A stretch of DNA of 64,000 nucleotides from Palsa-1392 sp963819975 (GTDB lineage Bacteria > Verrucomicrobiota > Verrucomicrobiia > Chthoniobacterales > UBA10450). The stretch is taken from positions 1 to 64,000 of the forward strand of contig CAWFYE010000008.1 in assembly GCA_963819975.1 (NCBI GenBank). Direction: 5' to 3'. The translations under genes were made by a program, and so were the position numbers. This document shows positions 1 through 8,307 of the stretch, one piece after another. Under the pieces are notes generated by a model that searched no databases, had not been told where the DNA came from, and was given only the letters and a program-made list of their open reading frames with translations. Numbering within the stretch: position 1 is the stretch's first letter; the number at the start of each line of letters is the position of its first letter.

Positions 1-1
1 A

Positions 2-346
2 GCCCGGAAATTTTACGATGTATTCCTCCCGGCGCTCGGTTTCCCGAACATCCGCGTCGCGAAAACGGAGGTCTGCTATTACGCCGAAGGCGATCGCAAG
101 ACGACGCCCTTCATCGGTCTCAACGAGGAACCGAACCACCGCGGCAACGCCAATCGCTTCGCCTTTTGGGCAGACACGGAAGAAGAGGTCAACCGCCTCG
201 GCGCGATCATCCGCGGGGCTGGCGCGCAAAACGTCGAAGGCCCGGAGTATTGCCACGACTACACGCCGGGCTACTACGCCGTGTTTTTCGAAGATGCCGA
301 CGGCAACAAGTGGGAAATCTGCTGTCGCAACACCCGCGTCCGCTGA
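2..346 (+). CDS. VOC (glyoxalase/dioxygenase fold) family protein, 5'-truncated by window edge
   Basis: The frame is open from the first bases and ends at TGA 344-346, giving 114 visible residues, so the N-terminus lies outside the window. The C-terminal part reads YYAVFFEDADGNKWEI followed by CC. This is the closing beta strand and metal-ligand glutamate typical of vicinal oxygen chelate proteins. An internal FAFWADTEEEVNRL stretch matches the helix that precedes it. Members include glyoxalase I, dioxygenases and fosfomycin or bleomycin resistance proteins, so the substrate cannot be named. It is followed by degenerate sequence and not by a clear operon partner. Confidence 0.75.
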   Translation, partial: ARKFYDVFLPALGFPNIRVAKTEVCYYAEGDRKTTPFIGLNEEPNHRGNANRFAFWADTEEEVNRLGAIIRGAGAQNVEGPEYCHDYTPGYYAVFFEDADGNKWEICCRNTRVR

Positions 347-450
347 ACTTCCAGATCTGGACGCGGGGCTGATTCATTGGAAAAGCCCGGCCGTTTTGCT
401 TCCGCAATCCGTTACGGCAGCTTTCCGCTTTCAGAATTTCAGCCTTTGGG

Positions 451-637
451 ATCCCGGCCCACCCGCTCGCCATGCTTGGCAAACAGGAGGCGGCGAAAAA
501 ATTTGCCGGATCGTTTACGCCAAAGACCTGGTGGGGTGTTTTTCTGCGCAATCACGTAGACCTTAGGGATTCCTTTTGTCGCCAAATGGATCATGGGCAG
601 CGTCCTGCTCGATAACCTGGAGCTACCGGATTATTAG
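451..637 (+). pseudogene. Degenerate C-terminal remnant, possibly an FAD-dependent oxidoreductase
   Basis: From about 451 one frame reads IPAHPLAMLGKQEAAKKF and then FTPKTWWGVFLRN. After a frame change near 530-575 a second frame reads IMGSVLLDNLELPDY and stops at TAG 635-637. The ending LPDY and the preceding pattern resemble the C-terminus of FAD-dependent hydroxylases or oxidoreductases, but this assignment is tentative. No start or intact domain is present, so it is treated as a gene remnant. It abuts a transposase fragment on the other strand. Confidence 0.35.
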
Positions 638-777
638 GGCTCGGGCACGGACGAAAGGCGCGTTTGGCAGAAGACTTGGCGATCCTCATCGTCCATGAAA
701 ATCGCTTCGTGTCGGTCGCCGCGATTCATCACGTGATAAATCGCGCCAGGATACTGGATTCGGAGGGGGCGGGGCAC
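634..777 (-). pseudogene. REP-associated tyrosine transposase (RAYT/IS200-like), N-terminal fragment
   Basis: Read on the minus strand from GTG 777, the fragment gives PRPLRIQYPGAIYHVMNRG and then DRHEAIFMDDEDRQVF. This is the hallmark N-terminus of RAYT (Y1-transposase-like) proteins. Only about 46 codons remain before a stop at 634-636, and the last residues diverge. The HUH motif and catalytic tyrosine that follow in full-length relatives are missing. RAYTs are associated with REP-type palindromes, which do occur elsewhere in this window (19.05 and 55.9 kb). Confidence 0.75.
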
Positions 778-1096
778 TACGGCGTCTGTTAGCCAACCAT
801 CCCAACGGCTGTCAACATTCGAGAAAGAGGTTTTTCCTTTCCCCTCCCATCCAGTCCGGCCTCCAATAAACGTCAAACGTCACACCGAAATTGCGATACT
901 TGCACCTTACTCCGATCCTCCTCGCTCGCATGTAAGTATATGTAGTTTTGATCTTGACTGTCGGGAGGAGCGTTGGCAGGATCCAAAACCCAAGACCTGA
1001 ATCTGGGAGAAGGCGCTTCTCCCGACTGCTTCTTTCCCTCTTTCAGACCTGCAAGTGCAGAATTAATCAATCGGGAGAAGAAGGAGAATATTGTCA
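778..1096. other. Gene-free stretch with a perfect 8-bp palindrome
   Basis: No convincing gene lies here. At 1005-1023 there is a perfect hairpin, GGGAGAAG/CTTCTCCC, with a GCG loop. It is followed by a pyrimidine-rich run, about 75 bp upstream of the next start codon. It could act as a leader hairpin or a weak terminator; nothing decides between these. Confidence 0.35.
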
Positions 1097-1846
1097 ATGA
1101 AACACCCTGTTTACCCCATCAAAATGCAAAGGAGTCGCCGTCCCAAGATCAAGTCAATCGAACATAAGCGGTGGGCCGCCTACGCGACGGCGGCGCTCTC
1201 TGGCGGTTTCACTTTCGGCGTGGCGGAGTCGGCTCTGGCCGAGGTCCACTATAGCGGTCTTCTGAAACAGGATGTCCCCAATGGGAACTGTTCGTACAGC
1301 TATCCATACGGTGGGTGGTGCAGCCCTGGGACTCTTAAATTGCCGCTTGGCGACAACGGCAATATTAAACTCTCCCATTCGAAGTTTTATTATGTCTACG
1401 GAACGTGGTGGTACTATCACGGCGGGAGCGCATCTCTGAAAGTCTCTGCTCCGGGAGCCGCGATAAGGGGTAGTGGATCGATATCACGCCTCCTCCCTAG
1501 AGACCTGATACCGGCGGGGCCATTCGCGGGAGGTTCCGGGTTTCTCGCCACGTATTTGTTTGGGCGAGGCCAATTTCAGGCGCACGGGTTTGGGTTTATT
1601 GGTTTTAAGTTCAACACCGGGGCCGGCGACCAGTACGGGTGGGTTCGTGTGCGGATGAATGGTTATCCCAATAACAGCTTCGCGATCGTGGACTATGCTT
1701 ACGGCGACCCTGGCGAGGTCGTGCAGGCCGGGCAAAAAACAAGTCAATCCTCTCCCGACCTGGAATCTCTCGGCGGACTGGCCCTCGGGGCGGCTGGACT
1801 GTTGGCCTGGCGGCGGCGGCGAACCAATCGGCGCGCAACTGCGTGA
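1097..1846 (+). CDS. Secreted surface protein with PEP-CTERM-like C-terminal anchor
   Basis: ATG 1097 is chosen because AAGGAG (1081-1086) sits ten bases upstream; an in-frame TTG at 1091 is less likely. A basic N-terminus precedes a hydrophobic stretch ending SALAEVHYSG, a probable signal peptide. The body is rich in Gly, Tyr and Trp. It contains HGFGFIGFKFNTGAGDQYGW and a DYAYGDPGEVVQAGQK segment, both also found in the protein at 4052-4768. The C-terminus has a hydrophobic helix (SLGGLALGAAGLLAW) followed by RRRR, like PEP-CTERM sorting signals, although a Pro-Glu-Pro triplet is not visible. Function is unknown; export and surface retention are inferred. Confidence 0.75.
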   Translation: MKHPVYPIKMQRSRRPKIKSIEHKRWAAYATAALSGGFTFGVAESALAEVHYSGLLKQDVPNGNCSYSYPYGGWCSPGTLKLPLGDNGNIKLSHSKFYYVYGTWWYYHGGSASLKVSAPGAAIRGSGSISRLLPRDLIPAGPFAGGSGFLATYLFGRGQFQAHGFGFIGFKFNTGAGDQYGWVRVRMNGYPNNSFAIVDYAYGDPGEVVQAGQKTSQSSPDLESLGGLALGAAGLLAWRRRRTNRRATA

Positions 1847-1910
1847 CGGCCTTCTATCAGCTGCGCTTTGGTTAGACTGAGATCTCCAAGGTTAGCGAGC
1901 GCGAATCATC

Positions 1911-2297
1911 TCGCTGAAGGGACGACTCTATGATTACCCGTGGAGCAGTCACCGCTGGTATGCGTGCCGTTTATCGCGAGCGAATTGGTTCGAGCCGGGC
2001 TGGCTGCTGGGAGAACCTGGGCTGGAGGACACGACCGCGGGCCGGCGACGCTATGCCGAGCGAATGCGGCAGCGTGCCCTCGAAGAGTTGAGCGGCAGGT
2101 GGCGGGCGGAAACGGAGGAGTTGCATCGGGGTTGGTGTCTGGGCGGGGAGAATTTCCGGGAACGGATGCTGGAGGTGCTGGAATCAGCCGGGGACAAGCT
2201 TCGGCGGAGCAAAGCGCTCGATCGAGCGGTGCGAGGTAGCCACCACGTGGAGGAAGCGGAGCGACTGTTGCGCCTGGGGTTGGAACAACTCGCGCTG
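1911..2297 (+). pseudogene. RAYT transposase, C-terminal fragment
   Basis: An open frame without a start codon reads LYDYPWSSHRWYA, GWLLGEPG, RRRYAERM, GWCLGGENFRERML and EEAERLLRLGLEQLAL. This is the conserved C-terminal half of RAYT transposases (YPWSS, then GWxLG-FR). The N-terminal half is absent, and the nearby N-terminal fragment at 634-777 is on the opposite strand and not contiguous. Part of this fragment (2156-2233) recurs at 3924-4002. It is therefore a dead transposase remnant next to the IS3-type insertion. Confidence 0.7.
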
Positions 2298-2431
2298 GGC
2301 CACGTGACCAGCGTAAGCCGCTATTGCTCGGACAAGTTCAAACACTGTGATTTGCCAAGATTCACGCTCTGGGATTGCATTGTTTTTTCGGACAGTGTGG
2401 CAAGGGTAATTTGGGTTAGCTGCTTGGATTG

Positions 2432-3270
2432 TTAATTCGAGGGAAACAGTTGTTCAAATTGCAGCGGTGAGCGATAACCGAGCGCGCTGTGCAGCCGGGT
2501 GCGGTTATAGAAGGTCTCGATGTAATCAAAAATGGCGGTGCGGGCCTCGGCGCGGGTGGCGAAGCGGTGATGATAGACCAGCTCGTATTTGAGGCTGCTC
2601 CAGAAGGACTCGATAAAGGCGTTATCGTAGCAGTTCCCCGCGCGACTCATGGAAGCGATCAGGCCGTGCTCGGCCAAGACCTGGCGATAAGCGGTGCTCG
2701 CGAACTGCATGCCGCGATCGGAGTGGACGATGAGGGTTCTTCCCGGCTGCCGTTGGGCCAAGGCCATGCGCAGCGCGGCGATGGTCAGTGGAGCATCGAG
2801 GATGGGACTCATGGCCCAGCCGACGACGCGTCGGCTGCAGATGTCCAAGACTGCGACCAGATAAAGCCAGCCTTGGCCGGTCAGGACACCGGTGGCATCA
2901 GTCACCCAAACCTGGCTCGGACGATCGACCTGCAAGCCTGGGAGACGATTGGGTGCGATTGGTCCGCCATGACGGCTGTCGGTGGTGGCATGACGATACT
3001 GGAACGCTGCCGGGCAAAGAGACTCTCCTTGCGCATGAGCCGGGCGATGCGGTTGCGCCGCCCCGGGCAACCGAGCACTTGGGCCAGGCGCGGGCTGCCA
3101 TAGGTCTGGCGACTACGCGCAAACTCCTCTCGGATCTGTGCCCGTAAGCAGCTGGTCTCGAGCTGACGTGGACCGGGCTTTTCACGCCGCTCTTTCCAGT
3201 GGTAATAGCCGCTGCGCGAGACGGGCAAGGCCTCGCATAACCAAGCTACCTTGTAGTTTTGGCCGCTCAT
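2432..3270 (-). pseudogene. IS3-family transposase OrfB (DDE integrase), frameshifted
   Basis: The N-terminal frame (3270 down to about 3000) carries the HTH_21-type region (YGSPRLAQVL, RIARLMRKE). The rve/DDE core continues in another frame from about 3000 to 2432. It contains WVTDATGV (first Asp), HSDRGMQFAS (second Asp), NAFIESFWSSLK (Glu) and the RLHSALGYRSPLQFE ending. Comparison with copy 2 shows that copy 1 reads GATACTGGAACG where copy 2 reads GATACTTGGAACG. A single missing T near 3000 therefore breaks the gene. All three catalytic acids are present in the downstream frame. Confidence 0.85.
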
Positions 3271-3614
3271 CTGTTCGATCCGGGCATACCGCTGTGCGGC
3301 ACTTCGGAGAGGATGCCCAGGGATTTTTTTAGCACTTCGCGCTGCTCCAAAAGCTTGGCGTTCTCCGCCCGTAAATGATGGTTCTCCACTTCCAGTTCTT
3401 CTAGGCTGCGCCGCGGCTTGCGCCCGCTCTTATCCGCCTCGGGCAGACGCTCCAGGCGTGCCCAGCGATAGAGCAACGGCGGGCGAATGCCCAATTCCGA
3501 AGCCACCTTGGCCGCGCTGCGACCGCTGTTACGCCAGAGCGCCAGGGCCTCCCGTTTATACTCCTCGGTATAGCTCGTTCTCTCACGAGCTGGTTTGTTG
3601 ATCTGTGTTTTCAT
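3267..3614 (-). CDS. IS3-family transposase OrfA (HTH/leucine-zipper protein), copy 1
   Basis: This 115-residue basic protein has an N-terminal helix-turn-helix (YTEEYKREALALWRNSGRS then AAKVASELGI) and a C-terminal coiled coil (LEELEVENHHLRAENAKLLEQ split over positions 70-92). That is the standard architecture of IS3/IS911 OrfA, which binds the IS ends and is fused to OrfB by programmed frameshifting. Its 3' end overlaps the start of orfB by four bases. The homologue at 5356-5703 is nearly identical. Confidence 0.85.
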   Translation of the reverse strand: MKTQINKPARERTSYTEEYKREALALWRNSGRSAAKVASELGIRPPLLYRWARLERLPEADKSGRKPRRSLEELEVENHHLRAENAKLLEQREVLKKSLGILSEVPHSGMPGSNR

Positions 3615-3696
3615 GTGGACTCCTCAGGTTTTTGACCTAAGCCCACTGTCCGTCAATTCAGGGCAACCCCAGACTGACCCCTTTTCTCTTTCCCCT

Positions 3697-3855
3697 ATCT
3701 TCTGGGGAATTTCCAAAGACTCGACCGGGTCATACCGCCTGGGGCTGAGCCTGATTCCGTTGCTATTCATCGCCAGCGCCGCGATTGCCATTCACCTCCG
3801 CCGGCAAATCCGGCTCAAATGGTCGGCCGTCGTTCCGGTGATCGTCCCGGCGTAA
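3697..3855 (+). pseudogene. C-terminal remnant of an MFS-type transporter
   Basis: An open frame interrupted by the IS right end reads FWGISKDSTGSYRLGLSL and then IPLLFIASAAIAIHLRRQI. This is one transmembrane helix followed by a basic tail, as at the end of MFS permeases of the ACS/hexuronate type. No upstream part of the gene is found on the other side of the IS. The match is short and the family call is tentative. Confidence 0.35.
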
Positions 3856-3923
3856 GATCCACAACAGCGCCGACGAGCCGATTGCCTTCATCAGTGACTG
3901 CGGAGTGCAGTTCGCGAGAGCTG

Positions 3924-4002
3924 CCGGGAACGGATGCCGGCGCTGCTGGAATCAGCCGGGGACAAGTTTCGGCGGGACAAAGCGCTCAATGGGAGCGGTG
4001 CG
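3924..4002 (+). repeat. Second copy of a RAYT C-terminal gene fragment
   Basis: This 79-bp stretch closely matches 2156-2233 inside the RAYT remnant. Shared words include CCGGGAACGGATG, CTGGAATCAGCCGGGGACAA and GAGCGGTGCG, with a handful of substitutions. The two copies flank the IS3-family element, so the fragment was duplicated before or during IS activity. It encodes nothing by itself. Confidence 0.75.
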
Positions 4003-4051
4003 GCCGGCGTGATCTCGTCGAGCCGGTTGCCTCGATCAGCAAGCTTACGAC

Positions 4052-4768
4052 TTACCTGCTAGGTGAATCGGTCTTTGCCAGGGCTTGGTCGCGCGACGCG
4101 TTCAAACCTCGTGCACCAAAGGCCAGCAGACCGAGGGAATCGGTAACCGGGTTTGCATTGGCTGCTTGAGAAGAGCGCTTTTGCCCCGTCAGTATAACGT
4201 CGCCGGGGTCGCCCCAGGCGTAATCTTTAATTGTTTCGTGACACTTGGAGTAATGCGGCAGGTCTGCTCTCGTCTCTATTCTCGCCCACCCGTATTGGAC
4301 CCCGTTCCCGGTGTTGAATCGAAAACCGATAAAACCTCGGTCCCCGTAGTAGGGTCGAAAGTAACCATCGGAAAAACCCGTAAAGATAATGCCGCGATAC
4401 GGGTTTCCGAGGACAGAAGTAAATCGGCCGGCAGAGACGTTTGCTCCTCTAGGCAAATTGGACACCCAGTGGGCAAAGTGCTCGCGGGCGGACCCCGAGA
4501 TTGCCCCTTTGATGGAGAAGTAGAAGTCCTGGACGAAGGTGCTTCCTTCCCAAATGTTTTCAAAGAAAAGAGAGGCGCCGTTGCTCAGCGGCAGACTGGC
4601 CTGCTCATTCCCGGTAAGTTTGATATTCACATTGCCCGAGTAATGGATCTCGGCCTCGGCGGAACCCATTCCAGCCAAAGTGCTCGCGGCCGCCGCCGCC
4701 ATATAGGCCGACCAGCGGCGAGTGGAGATCGAGTTGATGCTACGCTGTCGGGACGTCTGGGCTTTCAT
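4052..4768 (-). CDS. Secreted surface protein, paralogue of the 1097-1846 protein
   Basis: From the ATG at 4768 the protein begins MKAQTSRQRSINSISTRRW, then has a hydrophobic signal region ending in AEAEIHYSG, the same junction as in the upstream paralogue. Earlier in-frame starts (4777, 4804) exist and none has a strong ribosome site. The shared core includes RGFIGFRFNTGNGVQYGW and DYAWGDPGDVILTGQK. Unlike the paralogue, the tail reads SLGLLAFGARGL and then a polar stretch, with no hydrophobic helix plus arginine cluster. The C-terminal sorting signal therefore appears eroded, and the protein may be released rather than anchored. Confidence 0.65.
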   Translation of the reverse strand: MKAQTSRQRSINSISTRRWSAYMAAAAASTLAGMGSAEAEIHYSGNVNIKLTGNEQASLPLSNGASLFFENIWEGSTFVQDFYFSIKGAISGSAREHFAHWVSNLPRGANVSAGRFTSVLGNPYRGIIFTGFSDGYFRPYYGDRGFIGFRFNTGNGVQYGWARIETRADLPHYSKCHETIKDYAWGDPGDVILTGQKRSSQAANANPVTDSLGLLAFGARGLNASRDQALAKTDSPSR

Positions 4769-4943
4769 GACCAGCATTCGACCGCGCCGCCGCGAAAATG
4801 TCAAGATGATAGACCATCGAGCCGATATCTCTACTCATCACAAACCGCAACTCGAGTGGTAGGGGCGAAATGACGGGATTTCGCGAATTTTTCGAGCCCG
4901 TGCCTCCGGTGTTTTCCTGATGCGAGGGAAGCAAAATTGGGGT

Positions 4944-5359
4944 ACCAGATAAAGCCAGCCTTGGCCGGTCAGGACGCCGGTGGCATCAGTCACCCAAACC
5001 TGGCTCGGACGATCGACCTGCAAGCCGGGGAGACGATTGGGTGCGATCGGTCCGCCATGACGGCTGTCGGTCGTGGCATGACGATACTTGGAACGCTGCC
5101 GGGCAAAGAGGCCCTCCTTGCGCATGAGCCGGGCGATGCGGTTGCGCCGTCCCGGGCAACCGAGCACTTGGGCCAGGCGCGGGCTGCCATAGGTCTGGCG
5201 ACTACGCGCAAACTCCTCCCGGATCTGTGCCCGTAAGCAGCTGCTCTCGAGCTGACGCGGACCGGGCTTTTCACGCCGCTCTTTCCAGTGGTAATAACCG
5301 CTGCGCGAGACCAGCAAAGCCTCACATAACCAGGCTACCTTATAGTTTTGGCCGCTCAT
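4944..5359 (-). pseudogene. IS3-family transposase OrfB, truncated copy 2
   Basis: The N-terminal 140 residues or so match OrfB of copy 1, including YGSPRLAQVL and WVTDATGVLTGQGWLYLV with the first catalytic Asp. The reading frame then runs into unrelated sequence (PQFCFPRIRK) and stops at 4838. The second Asp and the Glu are missing. This copy keeps the T that copy 1 lost near position 3000, so it records the undamaged frame. Confidence 0.85.
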
Positions 5360-5703
5360 CTGTTCGATCCGGGCATACCGCTGTGCGGCACTTCGGAGAG
5401 GATGCCCAGGGATTTTTTTAGCACTTCGCGCTGCTCCAACAGCTTCGTGTTCTCTGCGCGTAACTGTCGGTTCTCCGTCTCCAGTTCTTCCAAGCTGCGT
5501 CTGGGCTTACGCCCGCTCATGCCCGCCACGGACAGACGTTCTAAGTGCGCCCAGCGGTAGAGCAACGGCGGGCGAATGCCCAACTCCGCCGCCACCTTGG
5601 CCGCACTACGACCGCTGTTGCGCCAAAGCGCGAGGGCTTCCTGTTTATACTCCTCGGTGTAGCGCGTCCGTTCCCGCGCTGGCTTGCTGATCTGTGTCTT
5701 CAT
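5356..5703 (-). CDS. IS3-family transposase OrfA, copy 2
   Basis: The gene is intact, with 115 residues and the same HTH and leucine-zipper layout as copy 1. A few substitutions are present, for example KQEALALWRNSGRSAAKVAA where copy 1 has KREALALWRNSGRSAAKVAS. It retains its start and the overlap with orfB. Because the rest of the element is truncated, the protein could only act in trans on other copies. Confidence 0.85.
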   Translation of the reverse strand: MKTQISKPARERTRYTEEYKQEALALWRNSGRSAAKVAAELGIRPPLLYRWAHLERLSVAGMSGRKPRRSLEELETENRQLRAENTKLLEQREVLKKSLGILSEVPHSGMPGSNR

Positions 5704-5762
5704 GTGGGTTCCTCAGGTTTTTGACCCTAAGCCCACTGTCCGTCAATTCAGGGCAACCCCAG

Positions 5763-6021
5763 TCCTTTTTTTTGACATTTTTTGGCCAAATCTGCGATTG
5801 CAAATCTAAACGCTCAGGTCTGCATTTCCTTCCAGGACCCGCTGAACGAGGACCGGTTCACCTTAAAAAACTGAGACGCTGAAAAACTGAAAGCTGAAAT
5901 TGGCGACGTCAGAAAAGCAAGGAGCAGAACTGTGAATCTTGCCAAATTTGCCTCACGCGGCTCTGGTGGTGATCCGATCCTCGAGTGACCAGCCGCGTGG
6001 AGGCGAAGCCTCTTTACGCGA
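5763..6021. other. Intergenic stretch with word-like repeats, no gene
   Basis: No coding signal was found. At 5868-5900 there is a run built from ACTGA/GCTGAAA words (GACGCTGAAAAACTGAAAGC). Similar words occur at 8150-8215, and repeats of the same general kind at 48330. A phrase like GCCTCACGCGG near 5950 recurs upstream of the exonuclease fragments at 8270 and 9275. Confidence 0.4.
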
Positions 6022-6790
6022 TTAAATCGACAGTTTCGCGTCGCCCTCGACCACGCGCTGTTGCAGCTTCGGGCGTTCGTCCGCGCGCCATCGCTCGGCG
6101 CGGTGCCGGACGCGGTAGCGGAGCGGGCCTCCATCGGGCGTGGTCGCGCGCGCGATCGGGCGTGGGATGCAGACGAACTCACTTTCGACCGCCTGCGGTC
6201 CGGCGGTGACGACGGCGTAGCCGTGGCCCCCCATGTCGACAAAGGCGAGGTGCGGTGCGTTGCCGGGATTGCTGGCCTGGTGCGCGGCGGCGAGATCGCC
6301 CGACTTATAATATTCGAGCGCGCTCTTCACTCCGTGTTTCAGCGTCAGATTGATCGTGTTTTCATACTTGCCTCCCTGACGTTCGACGGCGAAGAGCGGG
6401 CGCAGCGGATGGTCCTTGAGACCGTGCTCGAGCGCTTCGGCGAGTCCGGGGGCGGAGATGGAACCGCAAACGAAAGCGACACCGACCGGTTCGAACTTTT
6501 AGGGTGGCAGCGCCTTGGCGGCGTAGCCGGCCCAGAAGCTGTGACGGTCGCCTGATACTATGACGAAGCCGTCGATCCGCTGGTCACGGATGAAATCGTA
6601 GAGTTCGGCGCGCTCGGTCAACGCCCCACTGAAATCGCCTCCGCCGAAACTGCCATATTCGGTGCCTGGCCAAGGCTTCTTGAGCTTCTTGATCAGCTCG
6701 GCGGCAAATTCTGAGGATCGCTCCGCATGTCGAGCGTAGCGTTGGTCGCGCCCCAGATCTTCCACGCCGCCTTTGAGATCGTGCTCATGA
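6022..6790 (-). pseudogene. Alkaline phosphatase D (PhoD-type) C-terminal remnant
   Basis: Read on the minus strand, the frames join into one PhoD-like C-terminus: WGATNATLDMRSDPQNLPP, then YGSFGGGDFSG, FVIVSGDRHSFWAGYA, FVCGSISAPGL, and finally HLAFVDMGGHGYAVV. Two lesions are visible. One is a one-base frameshift near 6706 (in LPP-ELIKK). The other is an in-frame TAA at 6499-6501 between KALPP and KFEPVG. The N-terminal two thirds of the gene are missing upstream of 6790. PhoD enzymes are secreted metallophosphoesterases; this one cannot be functional. Confidence 0.7.
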
Positions 6791-6799
6791 GTAACACTT

Positions 6800-6930
6800 C
6801 CGCCGCGCCAATCAGCGGGATCTTCAGCAATCTCGCGGACGGCGCGACCGTGGTGGTGGGAAGCAACACCCTCGAGGCGAGCTACGAAGGCGGCGACGGC
6901 AACGATCTGACTCTAACTGTCGTTCCGTGA
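6800..6930 (+). pseudogene. C-terminal remnant of a beta-repeat adhesin/autotransporter-like protein
   Basis: The plus frame reads ISGIFSNLADGATVVVGSNT and ends YEGGDGNDLTLTVVP followed by TGA. This is a common terminal motif of large repeat-containing secreted proteins and FHA-like adhesins. Only about 43 codons remain, directly against the PhoD remnant on the other strand. It is recorded as a fragment, not a gene. Confidence 0.5.
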
Positions 6931-7056
6931 TTGAGTCGAAGGCGGAGCCGAACAGCACTTCCTGGGCGGTCAGCTTCGTCATACCAAAGGGTCGCGTCCG
7001 CTTCGAAAAGTTGGATGCCTGGCTCTCGCCGTGCGCTTCGCGGGGGCCCCTGCGAT

Positions 7057-8064
7057 TCACTTCGCTACCGCTTGTGGACGGAACCGGCGCCAGAATGCCC
7101 GCAAAGTGAAGACTATTGCTACGAGCAAAATAACCGCGCCGGCACCGAGAAGAATGAGGATGCGGTTCTGGTTCATTAACACATACACGCCGCGCTCAGC
7201 GTAGAACCCATTGAATCCCTCTACGATCCCGGCCAATGCCAGCAGATCTTGCTTGGTCAATTGCAGCGGCCGCTCATTCGGATGATGTCGGTTGCCGAAG
7301 AAAGTCTTACCTGACTCGTCCAGTTCGATATGCCCCCCAAGCACATGCGTGATTGGACGCTGCGCGACGAACTCAGCGACACGCCGCGCGCTCGCCAGGT
7401 CCGCGTCGGTGTCCTCAATCAGAAGGCGACCCGGCAAGAGAAAATCTCCCGAGAAGAACAGTCCGGTCTGCCGATCGTAATAGGCGACATGTGAGGAATA
7501 ATGTCCCGGGGTCGGGATCACATCGATCACGCGCTCGCCCAGATCAATCAAGCCGGTACCGTTTGGCCAGTCCGCGATGCCGAATCGTTTTTTCACACTC
7601 TCGAGATCCGTCGGCACTACTTCCACATTCGGCAAGGCGCGAAACTGGTCGTCGCCCGACCGATGATCGAGATGGCCATGTGTATGCACGACCATTAGCG
7701 GCAGCCTTGATCCACCTTTCGGCAACAAGGAAATCACCGTCTGAGCCAGCGGCATCGTCTTTGCATCAGCCACGGCGCCAGTGTCGATCAAGAGCGCTTT
7801 GGTTTTGCCAATTAACAGATAGATGAACGGCGCTTCGTACGTCGCACACAGACTCTCGCGGAGGATAAAAGTCTGCGCGTTATATTGGTGAACTTGAATG
7901 GGCGGCTGCGGATTCTTGACGCAGTCTTCCGAACCCTGATTCCAGTGCACATCCATCGTCCCCGAAACAAGCTGTGAATGCGCGGGCGATACGACCGAAC
8001 ACACCGTGAGCAGCACGCACAGCCACAACTTTCTCCCCCGGTTACATGCTCGCAATTTCGTCAT
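7057..8064 (-). CDS. Exported metallo-beta-lactamase-fold hydrolase with C-terminal membrane helix
   Basis: The protein has 335 residues. A signal peptide (about 1-30, ending SPAHS) precedes an MBL domain with HTHGHLDH at 127-134, a GH at 187-188, Asp207 and His245. These are the expected zinc ligands. A hydrophobic helix at about 301-321 is followed by a basic tail, which suggests anchoring with the catalytic domain outside the cytoplasm. Family members include lactonases, hydroxyacylglutathione hydrolases and beta-lactamases; the substrate is not evident. The gene stands alone between a remnant region and the exonuclease fragments. Confidence 0.8.
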   Translation of the reverse strand: MTKLRACNRGRKLWLCVLLTVCSVVSPAHSQLVSGTMDVHWNQGSEDCVKNPQPPIQVHQYNAQTFILRESLCATYEAPFIYLLIGKTKALLIDTGAVADAKTMPLAQTVISLLPKGGSRLPLMVVHTHGHLDHRSGDDQFRALPNVEVVPTDLESVKKRFGIADWPNGTGLIDLGERVIDVIPTPGHYSSHVAYYDRQTGLFFSGDFLLPGRLLIEDTDADLASARRVAEFVAQRPITHVLGGHIELDESGKTFFGNRHHPNERPLQLTKQDLLALAGIVEGFNGFYAERGVYVLMNQNRILILLGAGAVILLVAIVFTLRAFWRRFRPQAVAK

Positions 8065-8307
8065 GGTGGTGATCTTACTTTTTGATTCGCTGGTGAAACA
8101 GTCGCGTGAAGCTGCCTGAAGGCGTCTCCGATTCCACTAGAAAGTCGACCTCCGACTTCCTCTGACTTCTGTTCCCTGGTTTCAGTTTTCAGCTTTTTCA
8201 ATTTTTTCCCTGTGAAAGCGAAACCAAAGACGCACAACTTTAAAATCACCGGTCGCCGAGTAAAAGACTTCGCCTCACGCGGTATCGTTGTCTTAGCCTG
8301 ACCGACT

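Larger units (their letters stand above)
2369..3672 (-). mobile_element. IS3-family insertion sequence, full length but frameshifted (copy 1)
   Basis: Imperfect terminal inverted repeats bound the element. Starting at 2369, CTGGGATTGC then CGGACAGTG matches in register the reverse complement of the right end, CTGGGGTTGC then CGGACAGTG, ending at 3672. The right boundary is supported by copy 2, which loses similarity at the same base (5762). The element is about 1.3 kb and carries orfA and orfB on the minus strand, as in other IS3 elements. No clear target duplication is visible. orfB has a one-base deletion near 3000, so this copy is probably not autonomous. Confidence 0.8.
4944..5762 (-). 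mobile_element. IS3-family insertion sequence, 3'-truncated copy 2
   Basis: The sequence is nearly identical to copy 1 from its right inverted repeat (ending CCCCAG at 5762) back to ACCAGATAAAG at 4944, where similarity stops abruptly. The missing part corresponds to copy 1 positions 2369 to about 2856. It contains most of the DDE domain and the left inverted repeat. This is a dead remnant in the same orientation as copy 1, about 2 kb away. Confidence 0.85.

Noticed and set aside
4085..4873. A 262-codon plus-strand frame opposite the second surface protein
   Set aside because: The minus strand has a signal peptide and shares motifs with the paralogue at 1097; the plus strand has neither.
6824..7060. 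Minus-strand frame with FSKRTRPFGMTKLTAQEV as a possible gene
   Set aside because: It lacks a recognisable family match, runs across two unrelated remnants, and shows no ribosome site.
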